The notes under the pieces are model-generated. The model was not told the DNA's origin. It saw only the letters and a list, made by a program, of their open reading frames with translations, and searched no databases. The position numbers were made by a program, and so were the translations under genes. 27,884 nucleotides of DNA from CAZTAR01 sp043813895 (GTDB lineage: Bacteria; Planctomycetota; Phycisphaerae; UBA1845; UTPLA1). Location: NCBI GenBank assembly GCA_043813895.1, contig JBDRKQ010000132.1, positions 1-27,884 on the forward strand, in the 5' to 3' direction. How positions within the stretch are numbered: position 1 is the stretch's first letter; each line of letters starts with the position of its first letter. Shown piece by piece: positions 23,068 to 27,884 of the stretch.

Positions 23068-23901
23068 GTGAAACGTTCCAAGGCATTCACACTCGTTGAG
23101 CTACTGACAACAATCGCGATTATCGGAGCATTGCTCTCCATTCTGCTGCCCAGCCTCTCACGAGTCAGGGAGGAGACGAAGAGAACCGTCTGCGCGTCGA
23201 ACGAGCACGGCATCGGCCAGGCGTTTTACATCTATGCGCAAGCAGGGCCGAGCGTCTTCCCGATGATCGCCCAAGTTTTCGAGGGCGGCACCGGCAACAT
23301 GCAGTTATTCCACCCGGCTGACCGGACCTCGCAGCCGTCCACGACCGGGATCCCGTCTCCGACGGTTGATTTGTGGGCCGTTGTCCGAAAGAGCTACACC
23401 GTGCCAAAGCAGTTCATTTGTCCCAGCACGCCCGACTTTCCCGATCCGGCCCGGGACACGACGGTGTACTTCGACTTCTACGCTTCGCGGCACCTCAGCT
23501 ACGCATACCAGTATCAACATGACCCGAATCGCAGGACGATCGGCGTCGCATCCGAGCCGACGTTCCCGGTGCTGGCGGATTCCAATCCGTACATCAAGGG
23601 CGGCCTCTCGGGTGCCTCGCCCACACTGCAAAACGACCGAAACTCCATGTGGCGCGGGAACAGCGTGAACCACACGGAGCGTGAGGGGCAGAACATTCTC
23701 TTTCAGGACGGGCATGTGGATTTCGAACGGGGACCGGACGTTGGTTTGTCGGGGCGCGTGGCCGGCGTTCAGTCATCACGTGGCCGCGACAACTGCTACA
23801 GCACGCACAACGTGAATAACCCGGTCGATCCGGGCACTGCCAAACCGACAGCAACAACGTGTAACCTGGGTGACAAGTCCGACGCCTGCCTCGTGCCGTA
23901 G
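23068..23901 (+). CDS. Pseudopilin, class B, copy 3
   Basis: A 277-residue paralogue of the genes at 20344 and 22155. GTG 23068 is chosen (AGGAGG 7 bases upstream; leader MKRSKA matches its paralogues), although an in-frame TTG lies at 23062. The hydrophobic helix is FTLVELLTTIAIIGALLS. It is closest to copy 1: about 48 identical bases near 23182-23229 match 20458-20505. It lacks a few residues before the CNLGDKSDACLVP end. A hairpin-rich terminator region follows, closing the array. Confidence 0.92.
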   Translation: MKRSKAFTLVELLTTIAIIGALLSILLPSLSRVREETKRTVCASNEHGIGQAFYIYAQAGPSVFPMIAQVFEGGTGNMQLFHPADRTSQPSTTGIPSPTVDLWAVVRKSYTVPKQFICPSTPDFPDPARDTTVYFDFYASRHLSYAYQYQHDPNRRTIGVASEPTFPVLADSNPYIKGGLSGASPTLQNDRNSMWRGNSVNHTEREGQNILFQDGHVDFERGPDVGLSGRVAGVQSSRGRDNCYSTHNVNNPVDPGTAKPTATTCNLGDKSDACLVP

Positions 23902-23918
23902 TGCAAGTTGGCTAATCA

Positions 23919-24036
23919 GAGCCCCAAGCACCAGCGCGGGGTCTGCGTAGACATGCTGCATGTCTTCGGACCCGCTCGCTTGCGCTCGGGGCTCGGATGG
24001 ACGTCCGACGCGGGGGTCGGACGCTACGTTTTCTCT
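23919..24036 (+). terminator. Hairpin-rich terminator region between converging genes
   Basis: Several stems nest here: GAGCCCC (23919-23925) with GGGGCTC (23988-23994); inside it GACATG-CTG-CATGTC (23950-23964); then GTCCGAC-GCGGGG-GTCGGAC (24003-24022), followed by a T-rich TTTTCTCTT (24028-24036). The last stem plus T-rich tract fits an intrinsic terminator for the rightward pseudopilin transcript. The earlier CGCTCGCTTGCGCTCGGGGC stretch resembles short palindromic intergenic elements I remember as common in planctomycetes; that is from memory only. Confidence 0.5.
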
Positions 24037-24045
24037 TAGACGGCT

Positions 24046-25161
24046 CTACTGGTAGTGCTCGAGCACGAGCCGATGCAGTGAGTCGGAGATCATCCCCTCA
24101 TCCCGCAACTGATCGAGCGAGGCCCTCATCGTCTGCATCCCGAATCGCTGGCCCATCGCAACAACGCTTCGGAGATGATATGTCCCACGGTTACGGATTA
24201 GATTGCGAACCGCCTCGGTTGCAAACAGGACCTCAGACGCTACCCGTTTGCCGCCGGAAGGCGTTGGCAATAGCTCCTGATGGATGACGCAGAGCAACGC
24301 CTCGGCCAGGAGCGTACGGATCTGCCCGTGGCCCCCTTCGGGCGCATAGGCCAAGAGCCGTTCGATGATCTTGTCGATCGAAATGATGTGCAGCGTAGAC
24401 AAGACCAGGACGCCGGCCTCCGCCGCGGTCAGCGCGATCTTGATGGTCTCGTAGTCCCGCATCTCGCCGATCGCGATGATGTCCGCATCCTGCCGAAGTG
24501 CGGCGCGCAAGCCGTGGGCGAACGAGTGTGTGTCCCGGCCGACCTCACGCTGACGGATGATCGAGTTCTTGTTAATGTGCAGGTATTCGACCGGATCCTC
24601 GATCGTCACGATGTGTTTCCTGTGACGGCGGTTGATCGCGTCAATCAGGCTGGCAAGCGTTGTGGTCTTACCCTGACTCGTGCTGCCGGTAATGAGGATC
24701 AGCCCCTTGCGAGCGCGCGTTAAGCGGGTGACTGACTCCGGCAGACGGATCTCCTCGAGAGGCAGCGGCTCCCCCGGCAGGAGCCGAATCACCGCGCCAA
24801 CCTTGCCGTCGTTGTAGCTGACATTAACACGGTACCGCATGTGGTCCGGCGATGTCGTCATGAAGTCGATGTCGAGATCGCGTTCGAATCGTTCGATCTG
24901 CTCGCTGTTCAGAAGGCAGTAGCTCAGATGTCTGACTGTCTCTGCGCCGAGGAGTTGTCTCGTAATGGGTACGAGTTCGCTCTGGATCCGGAACAGCAGC
25001 GGTGAGCCTGCCACGAGATGGACGTCGGCAGCGCCCTTGGACTTGGCCAGAGCAAGTATGCTGGATATGTCGGATCTCTCGCTCGGGAGGAGGCGGAATC
25101 GCGAGCCGCCATTGCCGCCGCGAGTTTCTCTTCCACGCGTCAAGTCGGTGTCGCCAGTCAT
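24046..25161 (-). CDS. PilT-like type IV pilus retraction ATPase
   Basis: A 371-residue protein of the PilT/VirB11-type secretion ATPase family. The N-terminal domain follows the PilT plan (DISSILALAKSKGAADVHL, ending in RLLPGEPLPLEEIRLPESV). The ATPase core has Walker A GSTSQGKTTT (residues 159-168; the usual form is GPTGSGKTTT), the Asp box VTIEDPVEYLH (184-194), Walker B ADIIAIGEMRD (226-236) and the His box STLHIISIDKIIERLL (255-270). The C-terminal AVRNLIR and GMQTMRASLDQL are also PilT-like. It is cytoplasmic and would power filament disassembly or movement. GAGG lies 7 bases before the ATG at 25161. It faces the pseudopilin array tail to tail, which suggests it may serve that filament, although it could serve pili encoded elsewhere. 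Replacement of the conserved TGSGK by TSQGK is unusual. Confidence 0.9.
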   Translation of the reverse strand: MTGDTDLTRGRETRGGNGGSRFRLLPSERSDISSILALAKSKGAADVHLVAGSPLLFRIQSELVPITRQLLGAETVRHLSYCLLNSEQIERFERDLDIDFMTTSPDHMRYRVNVSYNDGKVGAVIRLLPGEPLPLEEIRLPESVTRLTRARKGLILITGSTSQGKTTTLASLIDAINRRHRKHIVTIEDPVEYLHINKNSIIRQREVGRDTHSFAHGLRAALRQDADIIAIGEMRDYETIKIALTAAEAGVLVLSTLHIISIDKIIERLLAYAPEGGHGQIRTLLAEALLCVIHQELLPTPSGGKRVASEVLFATEAVRNLIRNRGTYHLRSVVAMGQRFGMQTMRASLDQLRDEGMISDSLHRLVLEHYQ

Positions 25162-25445
25162 CGACAGGACCTCGCTGCTCGATCAGGCCTCCCCACGGGG
25201 CGATCCGTGAGCCTCAGATAGCGCTCACCACCGAGCGCCATTGTACCTTATCTAGACTTCGCGGGTCAATCTTGCTGCCGCCCGGAATGATGTAGCCAGC
25301 CGGCCAGGGATACAGCCTTGTTGAGCGGCTTGAGAGCGGTTAACAACCGCAGCGTGACCCACGCGGCCCCGTCTCGTGGCTGCAGGTCCACGTCAGATCC
25401 GAGGGATCCGAGCTTTCGAACGTGGTACCACGTCAAAGCGTCGAC
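25162..25445. other. Intergenic region between PilT-like gene and transposase remnant
   Basis: About 280 bases with no recognisable gene. It must hold the promoter of the leftward PilT-like gene, but no clear boxes were found. Two palindromes stand out: the perfect 14-base ACGTGGTACCACGT at 25420-25433, and GCGGTT-AAC-AACCGC at 25336-25350. A minus-strand frame (25445-25266) continues from the transposase remnant but no longer resembles a transposase. Confidence 0.45.
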
Positions 25446-25593
25446 ATTGGGCGCCGCAAAGTACCTATTCTCGGTACGAGTGACCGCCCAAACGGCCTCC
25501 GTCAACGCCTGCCGGAGCCATCGCGCGGCTTTGGGGTTCGGCCTTACTTGCGTGTGCCTTGCACTCTCGCTGCTCCCCCGGGCAGATGCCGGC
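25446..25593 (-). pseudogene. IS110-type transposase C-terminal remnant, frameshifted
   Basis: On the minus strand the region first reads AGICPGEQRE (25593 downward), like the AGICPGNHES motif of IS110 transposases. One frame later it reads KAARWLRQALTEAVWAVTRT, then ENRYFAA (to about 25446), like the RWLRRALVEAAWAA-type C-terminal motif of the same family (transposase_20 domain). A frameshift separates the two halves, and neither the N-terminal DEDD catalytic part nor the rest is present. It sits directly downstream of the C25 peptidase stop codon. Inactive relic; the family assignment is reasonably secure, the extent is approximate. Confidence 0.7.
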
Positions 25594-25601
25594 CTACAAA
25601 G

Positions 25602-27884
25602 CTAGTTCAGCAGGAGGAGGATGAAGTCCTCGATGTCCTCCTGGTCCGTGTTTTCGCCGTAATGCGCACAGTACTCGTCCTCGCCTTCTTCCATCACCAA
25701 TCCGAGCTTGGCCCGGACGAAACCGCCGATGTCATCGCCGTTGATATAAGTGTCACCGTTGATGTCACCAAACGTGTTGCCGCAGGTGAAGCCGCCGCCC
25801 GTGGTGGTGAACTCGACGTACTGCGGGCTGGGGTCCTCGGCGGGGTACCAGCCGGTCGTGTAGCCGTACTGATTCCTCGCCTGCACCCTGAAGCGGTACG
25901 TGGTGTTCGGCGAGAGGCCTGTGGTGGTGATGGACTGGGACGCGTACTGCACCCAGGTGTTGGCATCAGCCCCGCCGATCGGCGTTCCGCCGGTGGTCGA
26001 AACATCGAAGTAGATGCCCGAAGTACCCACTTGCAGATTCGTGAAGGACCCGCCCCCGGCGGGAGCGGTGAACACCTCGATCGACGTATCGTCGATGACG
26101 CCGTCCGTTAGCTGTGTGGGCGTTTCGATGAAGGTGTACACGCCTCGCAGCGAGGCGCCTGTTTGATTCTGAGCCGGCGAGGAGTCTCTCGCGTACAAAT
26201 AGTAGGCACTCAGTGAGTTCGCGGGAAGGCCGGAGTCCGTGTAGGTGGCAACGGTGCTCCAATCCCGCGTGTGCCCGCCGGCGATGCCTTCGAAGCGATA
26301 CTCGACAGGGGGCGAGTCGGCATCGACGGCCAAGCCTTCCATCTGAACTTCGGACGTGCTGATCGCCGTCGGCGTCATCGCCCAATCCGGCGGATCCGGG
26401 TAGGGCTTAACCGTGTCCACAATCGGCCCGTCGATATAGAGCGAGTAACTACCGGAGGCGCCGTTGCGGCCGGAGACGCGGATATAGTAGGTCGTTTCCG
26501 CCGAGACAGAGACGCTCACGTGGGACCGGTCCGAGCCGACGCCGCAGTTGTTACTATCATCGTTGCAGTCCACCTCGACGAGGCCGCCGCACGTCCCCGC
26601 GTACACGGAGAGGACCGTGTCGAAGCTGGAGGCGCACGTTTCCGCGACCAATGTTCCACTCGGGCCGGTCGGGAACGCAAACCACACGTCCGGCGAGCTG
26701 TTGGAGAGGCCGCAACTGGCTGATCCGTCGTTCGTGGCTAACGCGGTGGAACCTTCGAAGGTGCCGTCACCGACTTCGGTTGCAGAGCCACAGTCATCAT
26801 TCAGTGGCACGACAGAACTGATTGTCAGGGCGGGGTTGCCCCAGAGGGCGCCCCACTCGAAGGTTTCATACTTGTTGTAGTACCATAGGCCGTGGGTGTA
26901 CATCTCGCGCAGGGCCCGCTGAAGCGCCTGGCCCTGCGTGTAGTCGCCCGACGTCACGTAGGTCGTAAAGAAGTAATCCAACGACTGACCGGAACCATCG
27001 TACGGATCGTTCCAACCGCCACACCCATACGCGACCTTCGTCGCCCCCACGAATCCGACTGCACCCCGTTGCAGCATCGACTGGCCGAGGTTCGTGTAGT
27101 CCGTATCCGAGTTGCTGCACGCATCCGCGAAGATGATCGCCGGATAATTGTCGTTCAAGGAACTGCAATCCGGTGACTGGATGAACGCTTGCTCGCCGTA
27201 GCCCATCATGTGGGCGGATCCCGGCGAACCGTGTCCCGCCCAGTTGACAAACGCGAATTGACCCGAAGTCCAAACCGACATGACGTTGGCGTGCGAGATT
27301 TCGTAATCGCAGGGGAACGTGGAATAGACCGTGCTGTTCTGTTCGTACAGCCGCGTCATCGTCCAGTCGGACATCCACGGCTGATCGACCTTCGCCTCCA
27401 TGAGTTCGGCGTTATCCGTATCCGACCAGAAGAACGAACCCACCAGCAGGATGTTCTTCTTGAACGCCGGGTCCGTGTTCTGCTCATAGGCGACGGACTT
27501 GGCGCAGATGCTCTGCACCGTTGCAGACGTGCTCCCGGGGATGCGGCCCACATTGACCTCCGAGTAGACGTCAATCGGGTCGGAGTTTTCGCCGTACTGA
27601 TGATCCTCGTCGTCATCCCACGCCTGATCGTCGGGCAGCGAAAGCTCGGCGTAGTAGAAGTCCGTCTCCGGCTGACCGTATCCCGTGTCCTGCGCCGTCC
27701 GCCGCATCGGCACGTCGTCATAATGACCCACCAGAAGCACATCCTCGATCCCCCATTCGCCCGAGGGATACTTGTCGCGCAGGAAGTTTCGCATTCTTTC
27801 GGCAAGATCGTAGCCGCCCGGGTAGTTGGTGTTGATCCACGATGTCGTCACGACCTGGACGTTCCGGCCCTTGGCCGTCTCCGA
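25602..27884 (-). CDS. Gingipain-like (C25) cysteine peptidase with C-terminal dockerin-like domain (5' end outside window)
   Basis: The frame is open to the right edge (11 codons beyond an internal GTG at 27851), so the N-terminus and signal peptide are missing and at least 760 residues are visible. The first visible part, AKGRNVQVVTT...INTNYPGG, then LAERMRNFLRDKY, VLLVGHYDDVPMR, matches the start of the C25 peptidase domain. The catalytic His is in FVNWAGHGSPG (codon 27233-27231) and the Cys in IIFADACSN (codon 27119-27117). Next come a PPC-like domain (from DDCGSATEVGDG, with WFAF, CASSFDTVLSVYAG), two Fn3-like domains (the second with TGLSPNTTYRFRVQARNQYG) and a dockerin-like end: GDINGDTYINGDDIGG, with a degenerate second half (NTDQEDIEDFILLLLN). 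Probably an exported peptidase; neighbours do not reveal its substrate. Confidence 0.88.
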   Translation of the reverse strand, partial: SETAKGRNVQVVTTSWINTNYPGGYDLAERMRNFLRDKYPSGEWGIEDVLLVGHYDDVPMRRTAQDTGYGQPETDFYYAELSLPDDQAWDDDEDHQYGENSDPIDVYSEVNVGRIPGSTSATVQSICAKSVAYEQNTDPAFKKNILLVGSFFWSDTDNAELMEAKVDQPWMSDWTMTRLYEQNSTVYSTFPCDYEISHANVMSVWTSGQFAFVNWAGHGSPGSAHMMGYGEQAFIQSPDCSSLNDNYPAIIFADACSNSDTDYTNLGQSMLQRGAVGFVGATKVAYGCGGWNDPYDGSGQSLDYFFTTYVTSGDYTQGQALQRALREMYTHGLWYYNKYETFEWGALWGNPALTISSVVPLNDDCGSATEVGDGTFEGSTALATNDGSASCGLSNSSPDVWFAFPTGPSGTLVAETCASSFDTVLSVYAGTCGGLVEVDCNDDSNNCGVGSDRSHVSVSVSAETTYYIRVSGRNGASGSYSLYIDGPIVDTVKPYPDPPDWAMTPTAISTSEVQMEGLAVDADSPPVEYRFEGIAGGHTRDWSTVATYTDSGLPANSLSAYYLYARDSSPAQNQTGASLRGVYTFIETPTQLTDGVIDDTSIEVFTAPAGGGSFTNLQVGTSGIYFDVSTTGGTPIGGADANTWVQYASQSITTTGLSPNTTYRFRVQARNQYGYTTGWYPAEDPSPQYVEFTTTGGGFTCGNTFGDINGDTYINGDDIGGFVRAKLGLVMEEGEDEYCAHYGENTDQEDIEDFILLLLN

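Noticed and set aside
22080..23213. 377-codon minus-strand frame
   Set aside because: Antisense shadow of class B pseudopilin copies 2 and 3, which have conserved leaders and ribosome binding sites.
25266..25445. Continuation of the transposase-relic frame as a gene
   Set aside because: Beyond 25446 the sequence no longer resembles a transposase, and there is no ribosome binding site or recognisable domain.

Overview
The window is GC-rich bacterial chromosome that looks planctomycetal (Phycisphaerae-like). This is inferred from gene content: several short-leader pseudopilins ending in a DGHV-type motif, dockerin-like repeats on large secreted multidomain proteins, an ECF sigma factor paired with a membrane coiled-coil protein, and long secreted proteins of the kind common in that phylum. 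No rRNA, tRNA or CRISPR array was seen.

Layout. 1-2030 (-): an unbroken ORF that runs off the left edge and encodes a secreted protein with a helical middle and a beta-sandwich-like end. 2347-3372 (+): a radical SAM protein with extra C-terminal cysteines. 3373-3735: two decayed genes in succession, the C-terminal part of a 2-Cys peroxiredoxin (with TGA where the resolving Cys codon should be) and the first codons of a rubrerythrin-like gene that still has a strong ribosome binding site. 4207-9215 (+): a translationally coupled pair, a small secreted protein and a 1376-residue matrixin-like zinc protease with CARDB, Ig-like, dockerin-like and ten six-cysteine repeats. It is followed by a terminator and a second, related hairpin. 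9329-11188 (+): a secreted seven-unit beta-propeller-like protein with two Ig-like domains and a dockerin. 11203-12674 (-): ECF sigma factor and a coupled membrane coiled-coil protein. 12882-14946 (+): TetR regulator overlapping a UbiB/ABC1-type kinase, with two palindromes around the promoter. 15264-19062 (+): SUMF1-like secreted protein, isoprenylcysteine-methyltransferase-like membrane protein and a large polytopic membrane protein.

19414-23901 (+): the most distinctive region, five consecutive type IV pilin-like/pseudopilin genes in the order A-B-A-B-B. They lie behind a near-consensus sigma-70 promoter and are closed by a hairpin-rich terminator region. A PilT-like retraction ATPase gene (24046-25161, -) converges on them. 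A frameshifted IS110-type transposase remnant lies at 25446-25593 (-). 25602-27884 (-) is a gingipain-like (C25) peptidase with a dockerin-like tail, open at the right edge.

The main theme is the cell surface. Three large exported proteins carry dockerin-like calcium-binding repeats, two of them are proteases of unrelated catalytic classes, and a duplicated pseudopilin cassette with a PilT-like motor sits nearby. Whether these act together cannot be decided from the sequence. Family assignments come from motif recognition by eye, not database searches.
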